This document shows, piece by piece, positions 26,717-39,122 of a DNA stretch of 64,000 nucleotides. The position numbers and the translations under genes were made by a program. The stretch covers positions 744,001-808,000 of the forward strand of contig NZ_FNQB01000002.1 in assembly GCF_900107455.1 (NCBI RefSeq), written 5' to 3'. Numbering within the stretch: the first letter of the stretch is position 1; every line of letters begins with the position of its first letter. This DNA is from Asanoa ishikariensis (GTDB lineage Bacteria; Actinomycetota; Actinomycetes; Mycobacteriales; Micromonosporaceae). Below the pieces are notes generated by a model, which had not been told where the DNA came from, searched no databases, and saw only the letters and a list, made by a program, of their open reading frames with translations.

Positions 26717-28160
26717 GGTTTTCGGCGCCCCGCGCGATGTTGCGGGCCATCCCGCCGAAGATCATCGCGTGGAACGGCGAGACCGCCCTCCAGTACGCGT
26801 GCCCGGCCAGCCCGCGCGGCAGGAACACCGCCCGCTGCCGGTAGCGCGACCCGTTCGGGCCGTCCGGCTCGGCGCGCAGCTCCAACCAGGCCCGGCCCGG
26901 CAGCTTCATCTCGGCGCGCAGCCGGAGCAGCTCACCCGGCACGATCTCCTCGACCCGCCAGAAGTCGAGCGCGTCGCCGACGTAGAGCCGGTTAGGGTCG
27001 CGCCGGCCGCGCCGCAGCCCGACGCCACCGACCAACCGGTCGAGCCAGCCCCGCACCTCCCAGGCGAGCGGGAACGAGTACCAACCGTTGTCGCCGCCGA
27101 CCCCCTCGATCACCCGCCACAGCATCGCCGGGGTCGCGGCCACCTCGCGCTCGCGCACGTCCGTGTAGACGCTGCCGCCGGACCACCGCGGGTCGGTCGG
27201 CAGCGGGTCGGCCGGCGAGCCGGCGCCGGACCAGCGGGTCTCCACGTCGAAGTCGCGCACCTTGTTGAGCGCCAGCTGGACCGCGCGGTCGAAGCCGATC
27301 AGCCCGTCCGGCGGGTCGGGCACGTACTCGGCGATGTCGTGCTCGTGTGCCACGGCCTCGTGGATCAGGCTTTCCACCAGTGGCCGGGCGATCGCGTTGG
27401 GCACCGGGGTGACCAGGCCGACCCAGTGCGAGGAGAGCCCCGGGGTCAGCGGCCGGACCGGCACGATGATCCGGCGGGGCAGGCCAGCCACCTCGGCGTA
27501 CCGCTGCATCATCTCCAGGAACGTCAGCACGTCCGGGCCGCCGATGTCGAAGCCCCGGTTGACGTCGGCCGGCAACGTCGCGGCGCCGATCAGGTAGCGC
27601 AGCACGTCGCGGACCGCGATCGGCTGGATCCGGTTGCGCACCCAGCGCGGGGTGACCATCGCCGGCAGCCGTTCGGTGAGATAGCGGAGCATCTCGAACG
27701 ACGCCGAGCCCGAGCCGAGGATGATCGGGGCGCGCAGCACCGCGGTCGGGGTGCCGCTGGCGAGCAGGATCCGGGCGACCTCGGCCCGCGAGCGCAGGTG
27801 GGCGGAGACCTCGTCGCCCGGCGGCGGCTCAGGGCCGCCGAGGTAGACGATCCGCCGCAGGCCCGCCTCGCCGGCCGCCGCCGCGAAGGCGTTGGCGTTG
27901 GCCCGGTCGAGGGCCTCGAAGTTGGGCCGGCCGAGCGAGTGGACCAGGTAGTAGGCGACGTCGACGCCGTCGAACGCGGCGGGCAGCGAGTCGGGGTCGC
28001 CCAGGTCGCCCTTGGCCACCTCGACCCGGTCGGCCCAGGGCACGTCGCGCAGCTTCTCCGGCGAGCGGCTCAGGCAACGGACCTCATGGCCGGCGTCGAG
28101 CAGGCGGGGGACCAGCCGGCCGCCGATGTAGCCGGTCGCGCCAGTGACTAGGCATTGCAC
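26637..28160 (-). CDS. SDR-family NAD(P)-binding protein with C-terminal DUF2867-like domain
   Basis: 507-aa protein. Residues 1-about 300 form an atypical short-chain dehydrogenase domain (QCLVTGATGYIGGRLVPRLL with GxxGxxG; HSLGRPNFEALDRANANAFA), residues about 320-480 a START/DUF2867-like domain (VAATPAMLWRVIEGVGGDNGWYSF, LDFWRVEEIVPGELLRLRAEMKLPGRAWLEL). Similar two-domain proteins are annotated as complex-I NDUFA9-like or DUF2867 oxidoreductases. The start is GTG 28160 with GAGAGG upstream. The C-terminal 27 residues are low-complexity and overlap the end of the YrdC paralogue on the other strand. Substrate unknown. Confidence 0.82.
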   Translation of the reverse strand: MQCLVTGATGYIGGRLVPRLLDAGHEVRCLSRSPEKLRDVPWADRVEVAKGDLGDPDSLPAAFDGVDVAYYLVHSLGRPNFEALDRANANAFAAAAGEAGLRRIVYLGGPEPPPGDEVSAHLRSRAEVARILLASGTPTAVLRAPIILGSGSASFEMLRYLTERLPAMVTPRWVRNRIQPIAVRDVLRYLIGAATLPADVNRGFDIGGPDVLTFLEMMQRYAEVAGLPRRIIVPVRPLTPGLSSHWVGLVTPVPNAIARPLVESLIHEAVAHEHDIAEYVPDPPDGLIGFDRAVQLALNKVRDFDVETRWSGAGSPADPLPTDPRWSGGSVYTDVREREVAATPAMLWRVIEGVGGDNGWYSFPLAWEVRGWLDRLVGGVGLRRGRRDPNRLYVGDALDFWRVEEIVPGELLRLRAEMKLPGRAWLELRAEPDGPNGSRYRQRAVFLPRGLAGHAYWRAVSPFHAMIFGGMARNIARGAENPSDPGSPAPAPPRPGLHGAPADRPDR

Positions 28161-28234
28161 GCCTCTCACTATGCGGGTCGGTGCGGTCGTCCGCTTGGTA
28201 TCCGGATCGTCACCCAGAGTTCGTCGCGAGTTTT

Positions 28235-28257
28235 CCGGACCCGCCGAAATTGTCCGG
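28235..28257. promoter_or_regulatory. CCGGAC-N11-GTCCGG inverted repeat
   Basis: Perfect 6-bp arms at 28235-28240 and 28252-28257 in the 158-bp divergent region between the SDR gene and the AtpI-like gene. It may be a regulator site; CGGA words recur nearby. No candidate regulator is adjacent. Confidence 0.3.
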
Positions 28258-28318
28258 CTCTTTCCGAATCGGCTACACCTTTCGGACACCTGGCGCGACG
28301 CACGTAGACTCCGACGCG

Positions 28319-28759
28319 ATGTCGACGACCTCTGCCCGTACCCCTGACGCGGCCGCACCCGATGCGGACCGCAACTGGCGGCTGCGCCACCTGCCACCCA
28401 TCCTGATCGTCGCCGCGGTGATGACCGTCGGCGCGGCCGTTCTGGGCGGTGTGCTCGCGGGCGGCGTCGGCGCATGGGCCGCACCGCTGGGTGTGCTCGT
28501 GGCGACCGCCAGCTTCCTCGCGTCCACGTTGGCGATCGCCTGGGCGGACAAACTCGACTCCAAGCTGGTCATGCCGTTCGGCATGGGCGTTTACGTAGCC
28601 AAGTTGAGCCTGCTCGGCGGCATCATGCTGGTCGTCGCGACGACGGGCTGGGCCGGCATCAAGCCGCTCTCCGCAGGCATCGTGGCCGGCGTGTTGGCGT
28701 GGACAGCGACCCAGATCTGGTGGATCGTGACCGTGCACGCGCCAAAGTTTCGGCGTTAA
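28319..28759 (+). CDS. Four-helix membrane protein preceding the ATP synthase genes (AtpI/Rv1303-like)
   Basis: 146-aa protein with four predicted TM helices (about 28-50, 52-75, 85-110 and 115-135) after a charged N-terminus. It lies where mycobacteria carry Rv1303, just before the atp operon, and resembles ATP synthase subunit I-like proteins that help c-ring assembly. TAGACT ends 8 nt before ATG 28319 and no Shine-Dalgarno is seen, so it is probably leaderless. Divergent from the SDR gene with a CCGGAC-N11-GTCCGG dyad between them. Function inferred from position and topology only. Confidence 0.7.
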   Translation: MSTTSARTPDAAAPDADRNWRLRHLPPILIVAAVMTVGAAVLGGVLAGGVGAWAAPLGVLVATASFLASTLAIAWADKLDSKLVMPFGMGVYVAKLSLLGGIMLVVATTGWAGIKPLSAGIVAGVLAWTATQIWWIVTVHAPKFRR

Positions 28760-28905
28760 CGCGACCCCTGGGTGACCCCACATCGCGGGTCGGAGGAGTA
28801 GCGTGAGCGCAGAGGCAGAACCATCATCCCATTCCCCCCGCGCAGCCTGAGCGTGCGGGGGTCGAGTCTTCGCCTCCCTCTACCGGCTGATACGGTTCCC
28901 GCGTC

Positions 28906-29163
28906 ATGGCCGGTGACCCACCCTCGCAACACTCCGACAAGGACCCCGACGCAACGCCGACGGGGGCCGACCTCGGCTGGACTGCGCTGTCCTACCTCAT
29001 AGGTGGGATGTTGGTGTGGGGCTTCATCGGCTGGCTGATTGACCGTTCGGTGCATACCAACGGCGTGATCACCGGCATTGGCGTGGTGATCGGATGCGCT
29101 GGCGGGATCTACCTGGTCATCAAGCGGATCGGGACCCCACCACCGGGGTCCGGAAGTTCATGA
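28906..29163 (+). CDS. AtpZ/AtpI-type ATP synthase assembly protein
   Basis: 85-aa protein with a charged N-terminus and two TM helices: LSYLIGGMLVWGFIGWLIDRSV and GIGVVIGCAGGIYLVIKRIG, the AtpZ/AtpI layout (GW-GW pattern, short polar turn). Such proteins assist c-ring assembly or Mg2+ entry for the Fo sector. It is 13 nt upstream of atpB. TACGGT ends 9 nt before the ATG, so it may mark the operon promoter. A G/C hairpin with 7-bp stem (about 28838-28864) sits between it and the previous gene. Confidence 0.8.
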   Translation: MAGDPPSQHSDKDPDATPTGADLGWTALSYLIGGMLVWGFIGWLIDRSVHTNGVITGIGVVIGCAGGIYLVIKRIGTPPPGSGSS

Positions 29164-29176
29164 GGGAAGGGACGCG

Positions 29177-29971
29177 GTGATCGGACAGGCGGTCGCTCTC
29201 AAGAGCGACGTTCCGTTTCCACCTGAGGTAGGCGACTTCTACCTGCCCTCGATCGTGCCGTGGGGTGGGCTCGACTCGCTGTGGTTCACCAAGATCACGG
29301 CGCTGGTGTGGGTCAGCACCGCGATCATCATCATCTTCTTCACCCTGGCCTACCGGAAGCCCAAGCTGGTTCCCGGCAAGGCGCAGTGGATCGCCGAGTC
29401 GACGTACGGCTTCGTGCGCAACAACATCGCGATCGAGATGCTGGGCGCTCGCGGTGTGCGGTTCGCTCCGTACCTCGCGACGCTGCTGCTCTTCATCGTC
29501 TTCAACAACATGTGGAGCATCGTCCCGGTCGCCCAGATCTCGCCGAACTCGCACATCGCGTTCCCGGCGTTCCTGGCGCTGATCAGCTACGTGCTCTTCA
29601 ACTACGTCGGCATCAAGAAGTTCGGGTTCCGCAAGTACATGCGCAACTCGCTCATCCCGCCGGCGCCGTGGTTCGTGCTGCCGATCCTGATCCCGATCGA
29701 GTTCTTCTCCACCTTCCTGGTGCGGCCGTTCTCACTCGCGGTCCGGTTGTTCGCCAACATGTTCGCCGGGCACATGCTGCTGCTCGTCTTCACCCTCGGT
29801 GGGTTCGCCATGCTGCAGGCGAACACCGCACTGGCACCGATCTCGGTGCTGTCCTGGTTGATGACCATCGCGCTGACGCTGCTCGAGCTGCTGGTGATCT
29901 TCCTGCAGGCCTACGTCTTCACCGTGTTGACCGCGAGCTATATCCAAGGCGCGGTCTCGGAGGAGCACTGA
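29177..29971 (+). CDS. atpB: ATP synthase subunit a
   Basis: Membrane stator subunit forming the proton half-channels of Fo; 264 aa. The essential arginine is in TM helix LVRPFSLAVRLFANMFAGHML, and the last helix LLELLVIFLQAYVFTVLTASYIQGA carries the conserved Gln/Tyr positions. Start GTG 29177 has GGGAAGGGA upstream. First structural gene of the cluster. Confidence 0.96.
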   Translation: MIGQAVALKSDVPFPPEVGDFYLPSIVPWGGLDSLWFTKITALVWVSTAIIIIFFTLAYRKPKLVPGKAQWIAESTYGFVRNNIAIEMLGARGVRFAPYLATLLLFIVFNNMWSIVPVAQISPNSHIAFPAFLALISYVLFNYVGIKKFGFRKYMRNSLIPPAPWFVLPILIPIEFFSTFLVRPFSLAVRLFANMFAGHMLLLVFTLGGFAMLQANTALAPISVLSWLMTIALTLLELLVIFLQAYVFTVLTASYIQGAVSEEH

Positions 29972-30024
29972 TCCCCGCCCCTCGGGTAGGTGGTCCACCG
30001 TTTCGCACCAACAGTTGTCCGTCC

Positions 30025-30041
30025 CGCGTGATAGTCACGCG
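30025..30041 (+). promoter_or_regulatory. Hairpin in the atpB-atpE spacer
   Basis: CGCGTGA-tag-TCACGCG, a perfect 7-bp stem, lies 9 nt before the AGGAGG of atpE. It may protect the downstream mRNA or tune atpE expression, since c-subunit is needed in about tenfold excess. Confidence 0.4.
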
Positions 30042-30047
30042 TGATAA

Positions 30048-30290
<243 letters not shown>

Positions 30291-30324
30291 CCCCGCTGAC
30301 CCGGCTGAATCCCAGGAGGTTTCC

Positions 30325-30852
30325 ATGAACCTAAGCGCAGCAGTCGAGCACAGCCCGATCCTGCCGCTCTGGCAGGAGATCGTGGTCGGTAGCGTCGCGT
30401 TCGCGGTGCTCTGCTTCGTGCTCATGAAGTTCGTCTTCCCGCGCATGGAGGAGACCTTCAAGGCTCGGGTCGACGCGATCGAGGGCGGTCTCAAGCGGGC
30501 CGAAGAGGCCCAGTCCGAGGCCAACAAGCTGCTCGAGCAGTACAGGGCGCAGCTGGCCGAGGCGCGCACCGACGCCGCGAAGATCCGTGACGACGCGCGT
30601 GCCGACGCCGAGGAGATCCGTCAGGAGATCCAGGTGCGGGCCCGCGAGGAGTCCGACCGCATCATCGCCGCCGGGCGCGAGCAGCTCAACGCCGAGCGTC
30701 AGCAGATCGTTCGCGAGCTGCGGGCCGAGGTGGGCACGCTGGCCGTCGACCTGGCTGGCCGAATCGTCGGTGAGTCCCTCGCCGACGAGGCGCGCCAGCG
30801 TGGCACCGTCGACCGGTTCCTGTCCGAGCTCGAGTCGACCGGGAGTCGTTGA
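30325..30852 (+). CDS. atpF: ATP synthase subunit b
   Basis: 175-aa peripheral stalk subunit: one N-terminal TM helix (EIVVGSVAFAVLCFVLMKFVFPRM) followed by a long charged right-handed coiled coil (VDAIEGGLKRAEEAQSEANKLLEQY...). The sequence has no fused delta domain, unlike mycobacterial b-delta, because a separate delta gene follows. CCAGGAGG precedes the ATG. Its stop overlaps the atpH start (TGATG). Confidence 0.95.
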   Translation: MNLSAAVEHSPILPLWQEIVVGSVAFAVLCFVLMKFVFPRMEETFKARVDAIEGGLKRAEEAQSEANKLLEQYRAQLAEARTDAAKIRDDARADAEEIRQEIQVRAREESDRIIAAGREQLNAERQQIVRELRAEVGTLAVDLAGRIVGESLADEARQRGTVDRFLSELESTGSR

Positions 30853-31673
30853 TGCAGGGCGTCAGCCGGGAGTCCTTCCGCGCCGCCGCGGATCGGTTGG
30901 ACTCGTACGCGACGTCGGCGCCCGCCGCCGACATCGCGACGACCGGTGACGAACTGCTGTCCGTGGCCGACGTGCTGCGCCGGCAGCCGCGGCTCCGGCG
31001 AGCGCTGTCGGACCCGGGCCGCGACGGGCAGGACCGGGCGGAGCTGATCCGCTCGCTGCTCGCCGGCAAGGTCGGCGACGAGACGCTCGAGCTGGCCAGC
31101 ACCTTGGCCGGCGGCGGCTGGTCGGCCGCGTCCGAGTTGCTCGACGCGGCCGAGCGGTTGGGCGTCGAGGCGCTGCTGGCCAGCGCCGACCGCGCCGACG
31201 ACCTGTCCGACGTCGAAGACGAGCTGTTCCGTTTCGGGCAGGTCGTCGACGGCTCACCGGGACTCTCCGGTGCGCTCTCCGACGTGGTCGCGCCGCCCGC
31301 CCAGCGGGCCGAGCTCGTCAAGGCCCTGCTGGACGGCAAGGCCAAGCCGGTCACCGTTCGACTGGTCGAGGTGGCGCTCGGCGGCTTCGGCGGACGGTCC
31401 TTCCAGTCGGCATTGAGCCGCATGGTGGAAATGTCCGCGGATCGCCGCGATCGCCAGGTCGCTTATGTCACCGTTGCCGCACCTCTGTCCGATGACGAGG
31501 AGCGCCGACTGGGCACAAAGCTGTCGCAACTGTACGGTCGAGACGTCAGCGTCAAGCAGACGGTCGATCCGCAGGTGCTGGGCGGCATGAGCGTGCTTGT
31601 CGGCTCCGACCTCTACGACGGCACGGTGCTGCGCCGGCTCAACGACACCCGCAAGGCGCTTTCCCAGCGCTGA
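30852..31673 (+). CDS. atpH: ATP synthase subunit delta
   Basis: 273-aa peripheral stalk subunit that joins F1 to subunit b. It is long compared with the 180-aa Escherichia coli protein but normal for actinobacteria. The C-terminal domain ends with the conserved SVKQTVDPQVLGGMSVLVGSD segment. The ATG 30852 overlaps the atpF stop; a TTG one codon upstream is unlikely. Confidence 0.94.
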   Translation: MQGVSRESFRAAADRLDSYATSAPAADIATTGDELLSVADVLRRQPRLRRALSDPGRDGQDRAELIRSLLAGKVGDETLELASTLAGGGWSAASELLDAAERLGVEALLASADRADDLSDVEDELFRFGQVVDGSPGLSGALSDVVAPPAQRAELVKALLDGKAKPVTVRLVEVALGGFGGRSFQSALSRMVEMSADRRDRQVAYVTVAAPLSDDEERRLGTKLSQLYGRDVSVKQTVDPQVLGGMSVLVGSDLYDGTVLRRLNDTRKALSQR

Positions 31674-31739
31674 TTTCCCGCCCGCTTAGACCCTGACACC
31701 GCACCGGTAACTCCCGGGCCTGAATAGAGGAAGCAGAGG

Positions 31740-33383
<1,644 letters not shown>

Positions 33384-33390
33384 GCACCGC

Positions 33391-35762
<2,372 letters not shown>

Positions 35763-35778
35763 GCGTCCTAACTCACAG

Positions 35779-35819
35779 CGATCCAGGCACCCCGGTGGGT
35801 GCCTGGATCGTTGCGTTTT
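35779..35819 (+). terminator. Strong intrinsic terminator after atpD
   Basis: Perfect 14-bp stem CGATCCAGGCACCC / GGGTGCCTGGATCG with a 4-nt loop, followed by TTGCGTTTT. It ends the atpBEFHAGD transcript before atpC. Confidence 0.9.
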
Positions 35820-35992
35820 GCCACCGTGATGTTGCCGCTCTGTAAACGTTTTGGCCCGTTTTCGCATGGCGACGGACCGGGGCGCACTTGTCCAGCGATG
35901 AGATATAGGCTCGCGGGCGCAACGGCGGGCCCCCCTGCACACGTCTCCTCTTCGGAATGCGGCACTCGGGGGATCGACGACAAGGAGTTCTG

Positions 35993-37216
35993 ATGGCGAG
36001 AAGGTCGGGCAGCGGTTCATCGGGCCGCTCGACCGGGCGCGGTGCGACCGGAAAGGCCACACCCGGCGCCGCCCCGCCGGACTTCGGCGCACCTGCATCC
36101 GGTGCCAAGTCGCGCAAGCGGTCTGGCATCCCGCGCTGGGCCCGGTGGTGCACCGTCCTCGGTGCGATCCTGATGGTCGCCAGCGGCGGTCTGCTGGTCA
36201 CGTCCGAGGCGCTGCTGGCCCGCTACGAGGGCGCGGTCGTCCAGGAGGACCTCTTCGGAGACGGCGCCAAGGTCGAGGCCAAGAGCGACATCAAGGGCCC
36301 GCTCAACATCTTGCTGGTCGGCATCGACCCCCGCAACGCGACGACGTTGCCGCTGGCGGACTCGGTCATGATCATGCACATCCCCGCGGGTCTCGACCGG
36401 GGCTACCTGTTCTCCCTCCCGCGCGACACGCTGGTCGACATCCCGCCGTTCCCCAAGTCCGGCTACCGCGGCGGTCGCGAAAAGCTCAACGCGGCGATGT
36501 CCCACGGGGCACGGGTTCAGGGGGGTGGCAAGCCCGACCGGGCCAAGGGTTTCGAGCTGCTGTCGAACACGATCTCCGACTACACGGGCATCAAGCGCTT
36601 CGACGCCGGCGCGATCGTCAACTTCGCCGGCTTCAAGAAGATCGTCGACGCGATCGGCGGCGTGACCATGTACGTCGACGAGGCCGAGGTGCTCTCCGAG
36701 CACCTGCAGCCCAACGGCAAGGCCCGGCCGAAGCGCGACTGCGACAACTGCGCGCACCCCTACTACGGACCGCAGGCCCGCTACACCAAGGGCACGCACA
36801 AGTTCCAGGGGTGGCAGGCGCTCGACTACGTGCGGCAGCGCTACACGGTCGACGGTGGCGACTACGGCCGGCAGCGGCACCAGCAGCAGTTCGTCAAGGC
36901 GATGGCGCAGCAGGTGCTGAGCAAGAACGTGATGACCGACCTGCCCAAGCTCGACAAGGTGCTCCGGGCGGCCGGTGAGTCGCTGGTGTTCAGCGGCCGG
37001 GGCAACAGCGTCGCCGACTTCGGCTTCGCCCTGAAGGGCATGCGGCAGGACTCGATCACGATGATCAAGCTGCCCGGCGGCGGGGTCAACGAGAACGGCA
37101 AGTACGCGGGTGAGGCCCTGCAGCCCGTGGCGAAGGACTTCTTCGCGTCCATCCGCAACGAGACGACAGACGCCTTCATCGCGTCGCACGCGGAGCTGGT
37201 CAACCGCGACAAGTGA
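35993..37216 (+). CDS. LytR-CpsA-Psr (LCP) family cell-wall glycopolymer ligase
   Basis: 407-aa type II membrane protein. After a basic, disordered N-terminus of about 45 residues there is one TM helix (WCTVLGAILMVASGGLLVTSEALLA), then the extracellular LCP domain: ILLVGIDPRNATTLPLADSVMI, SLPRDTLVDIPP (conserved Arg/Asp), EKLNAAMSHG, and YVRQRYTVDGGDYGRQRHQQQF. These enzymes transfer polyprenyl-linked glycopolymers to peptidoglycan. A CDNC pair (DCDNCAHP) in the loop may form a disulfide. AAGGAG precedes ATG 35993. It has terminators on both sides, so it is a separate unit inside the ATP synthase cluster. Confidence 0.92.
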   Translation: MARRSGSGSSGRSTGRGATGKATPGAAPPDFGAPASGAKSRKRSGIPRWARWCTVLGAILMVASGGLLVTSEALLARYEGAVVQEDLFGDGAKVEAKSDIKGPLNILLVGIDPRNATTLPLADSVMIMHIPAGLDRGYLFSLPRDTLVDIPPFPKSGYRGGREKLNAAMSHGARVQGGGKPDRAKGFELLSNTISDYTGIKRFDAGAIVNFAGFKKIVDAIGGVTMYVDEAEVLSEHLQPNGKARPKRDCDNCAHPYYGPQARYTKGTHKFQGWQALDYVRQRYTVDGGDYGRQRHQQQFVKAMAQQVLSKNVMTDLPKLDKVLRAAGESLVFSGRGNSVADFGFALKGMRQDSITMIKLPGGGVNENGKYAGEALQPVAKDFFASIRNETTDAFIASHAELVNRDK

Positions 37217-37227
37217 TCGACCTCTCG

Positions 37228-37262
37228 CCTGGGGTGCCTCCTGACACAGGAGGCACCCCAGG
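37228..37262 (+). terminator. Terminator after the LCP gene
   Basis: Perfect 16-bp stem CCTGGGGTGCCTCCTG / CAGGAGGCACCCCAGG with an ACA loop. No long T-tract follows. Confidence 0.75.
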
Positions 37263-37286
37263 TCCGTTGAGAGCGGCTGGGCCGAT

Positions 37287-37292
37287 TAGACT
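37287..37292 (+). promoter_or_regulatory. -10 box of a separate atpC promoter
   Basis: TAGACT about 67 nt before atpC, after the LCP terminator; TTGAGA at 37267 is a poorly spaced -35 (14 bp). Confidence 0.4.
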
Positions 37293-37358
37293 TCACTTCA
37301 ATTCCACCGCGACACCGGGCGATCCCCCGCCCCGGTCCGGCGTCGAAGAGGAGCCATA

Positions 37359-37640
37359 GTGGCAAATCAGCTCCATGTCGAGCTCGTATCCGTCGAAGAG
37401 AAGGTGTGGACCGGCGAAGCCGAGATGCTCGTCGCCCGCACCACCGAGGGCGAGCTTGGTGTGCTGCCGGGCCATGCGCCGCTCCTGGGCCAGTTGGCCG
37501 AGCCGAGTCAGATCCGCATCAAGATCGACGGCGGCCAGACACTCGCCTACGACGTAGCCGGCGGCTTCCTCTCAGTCACCGAGACCGGCGTCACGGTTCT
37601 CGCGGAGAGCGCGACGCCAGCCGAATCCGCGACTCGCTGA
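37359..37640 (+). CDS. atpC: ATP synthase subunit epsilon
   Basis: 93-aa subunit of the F1 rotor. The N-terminal beta-sandwich (LHVELVSVEEKVWTGEAEMLVARTTEGELGVLPGHAPLLGQL) is complete, but the C-terminal helical hairpin that inhibits ATPase in other bacteria is reduced to about ten residues (SATPAESATR), so autoinhibition by epsilon is probably weak. GTG 37359 has GAGGAG upstream. A TAGACT box (37287-37292) lies in the 96-bp gap after the LCP terminator, so atpC appears to have its own promoter. Confidence 0.93.
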   Translation: MANQLHVELVSVEEKVWTGEAEMLVARTTEGELGVLPGHAPLLGQLAEPSQIRIKIDGGQTLAYDVAGGFLSVTETGVTVLAESATPAESATR

Positions 37641-37652
37641 CGGAGCGGGCCG

Positions 37653-38102
37653 ATGCAGATCATCGAGTGGATCGTCATCGGCCTCCTGCTGTTCCTGGTC
37701 ACGATCGTCCTGTTGATCGCCCGCCGGGCCGTTTACGCCCGCGCCGGCGGCACCATCCGCTGTGACCTGCGCGTCTCGACCATGCTCGTCGGCCGAGGCT
37801 GGTCGCCGGGCTTCGCCCGGTTCGTCGGCGACGAGCTGCGCTGGTACCGGCTCTTCAGCATCGCTCTGCGCCCCAAACGCGTGCTGACCCGGAGCGGGCT
37901 GGCCGTCGAGAGCCGCCGCCTTCCGGAGGGGCAGGAGCGGCTGATCATGCCCGCCGACTGGATCATCCTCCGCTGTGTGGGCCACCAGGCTCCGGTCGAG
38001 ATAGCGATGGCTCTTTCCACGGTGACCGGCTTCTCCTCCTGGATCGAGGCGGGGCCTCCGGACTACCAGAGCCCCCGCCTGTCGATGCCGCCGGCCGCCT
38101 AG
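37653..38102 (+). CDS. DUF2550 membrane protein
   Basis: 149-aa protein with one N-terminal TM helix (IEWIVIGLLLFLVTIVLLIARRAVY) and a soluble domain of the DUF2550 type (GTIRCDLRV, GFARFVGDELRWYRLFSIALRPKRVL). It follows atpC by 12 nt exactly as Rv1312 follows atpC in mycobacteria, and probably shares its transcript. Function unknown; a PH-like lipid or wall-binding fold has been suggested by its strand pattern only. Confidence 0.88.
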   Translation: MQIIEWIVIGLLLFLVTIVLLIARRAVYARAGGTIRCDLRVSTMLVGRGWSPGFARFVGDELRWYRLFSIALRPKRVLTRSGLAVESRRLPEGQERLIMPADWIILRCVGHQAPVEIAMALSTVTGFSSWIEAGPPDYQSPRLSMPPAA

Positions 38103-38107
38103 GCTCT

Positions 38108-38962
38108 TCAGCTCTCGTAGTCGTAGAAACCCTTGCCGGTCTTCCGGCCCAGGTCGCCCGCGATCACCATGCGCTGGAGCAACTCCGGCGGGAAGAACTT
38201 CTCGTCAGCGGTGTCCGTGTAGATGTTCCGGGCCGCGTGCAGCATCACGTCGACGCCGGTCAGGTCGAGCGTGGCCAGCGGGCCCATCGCGTGTCCGAAG
38301 CCCAGCCGGCACGCGGTGTCCAGGTCCTCGGCGGAGACCACACCGGACTCGACCAACTTGATCGCCTCCACCGCCAGCGCGGCGATCAGCCGGGTGGTGA
38401 CGAACCCGGCGACGTCGCGGTTGACGACCACCACGGTCTTGCCGATCTCCTCGGCGAACGCCTTCGCCGTGTCCAAGGCTTGATCCGATGTCTTGAAACC
38501 GCGGACGAGCTCACAGAGCTTCATCATGGGTACGGGCGAGAAGAAGTGCGTACCCACGACGTTCTCCGGCCGTTGCGTGGCCGTGGCGATCTGGGTGACC
38601 GGAATGGCCGAGGTGTTGGTAGCCAGCACGGCGTCGGCCTTGCAGATCTTGTCGAGCTCCCGGAACACGTCCTGCTTGATGTCGAGCCGCTCGAACACGG
38701 CCTCGACCACGATGTCGGCGTCACCCGCGGCGCCCAGGTCGGTCGTCGTGGTGATCCTCGCGAGCGTCGGCTCCACGTCGTCGCCGCTGATCGTCCCCTT
38801 GGCCGCGAACCGCTCCAGCGACTTCCGGATGTTGGCGACCCCGCGCCCGGTGGCCGCGTCGTCCAGATCCCGCAGCGTCACCTCCCACCCGGCCTGCGCC
38901 GCCACCTGGGCGATGCCAGAACCCATAAGCCCGGCCCCGATGACCGCCAGCCGACCCGCCAT
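38108..38962 (-). CDS. 3-hydroxybutyryl-CoA dehydrogenase
   Basis: 284-aa NAD(P)-dependent enzyme oxidising or forming 3-hydroxybutyryl-CoA. N-terminal Rossmann motif LAVIGAGLMGSGIAQVAAQAG; catalytic His in VVGTHFFSPVPMMKLCELV with the Ser/Asn-containing NTSAIPVTQIA; C-terminal helical domain ends GRKTGKGFYDYES. AAGGGAG precedes the ATG. In the ethylmalonyl-CoA pathway, whose mutase is encoded at 44934, this enzyme would reduce acetoacetyl-CoA; it could equally serve fatty-acid or polyhydroxybutyrate metabolism. Convergent with DUF2550. Confidence 0.92.
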   Translation of the reverse strand: MAGRLAVIGAGLMGSGIAQVAAQAGWEVTLRDLDDAATGRGVANIRKSLERFAAKGTISGDDVEPTLARITTTTDLGAAGDADIVVEAVFERLDIKQDVFRELDKICKADAVLATNTSAIPVTQIATATQRPENVVGTHFFSPVPMMKLCELVRGFKTSDQALDTAKAFAEEIGKTVVVVNRDVAGFVTTRLIAALAVEAIKLVESGVVSAEDLDTACRLGFGHAMGPLATLDLTGVDVMLHAARNIYTDTADEKFFPPELLQRMVIAGDLGRKTGKGFYDYES

Positions 38963-39122
38963 GCCGCACTCTCCCTTGAGTCGTCATCTGTATCTCCCAA
39001 GCAACTTAGTCGCCTTGGTGAACGATCGGTCAGCTCACGGCTGTGACCGAGTCCACGCCGCGCCCGGTTTCCGACTGTCAGACTGTGGCCATGCCAGTTC
39101 GGTGAGCGGCGGGGGGCCGGGG

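Noticed and set aside
28838-28864. Terminator between the AtpI-like gene and the AtpZ gene
   Set aside because: Only a 7-bp G/C stem with a long loop and no T-tract; mentioned with the neighbouring gene but not called as a terminator.
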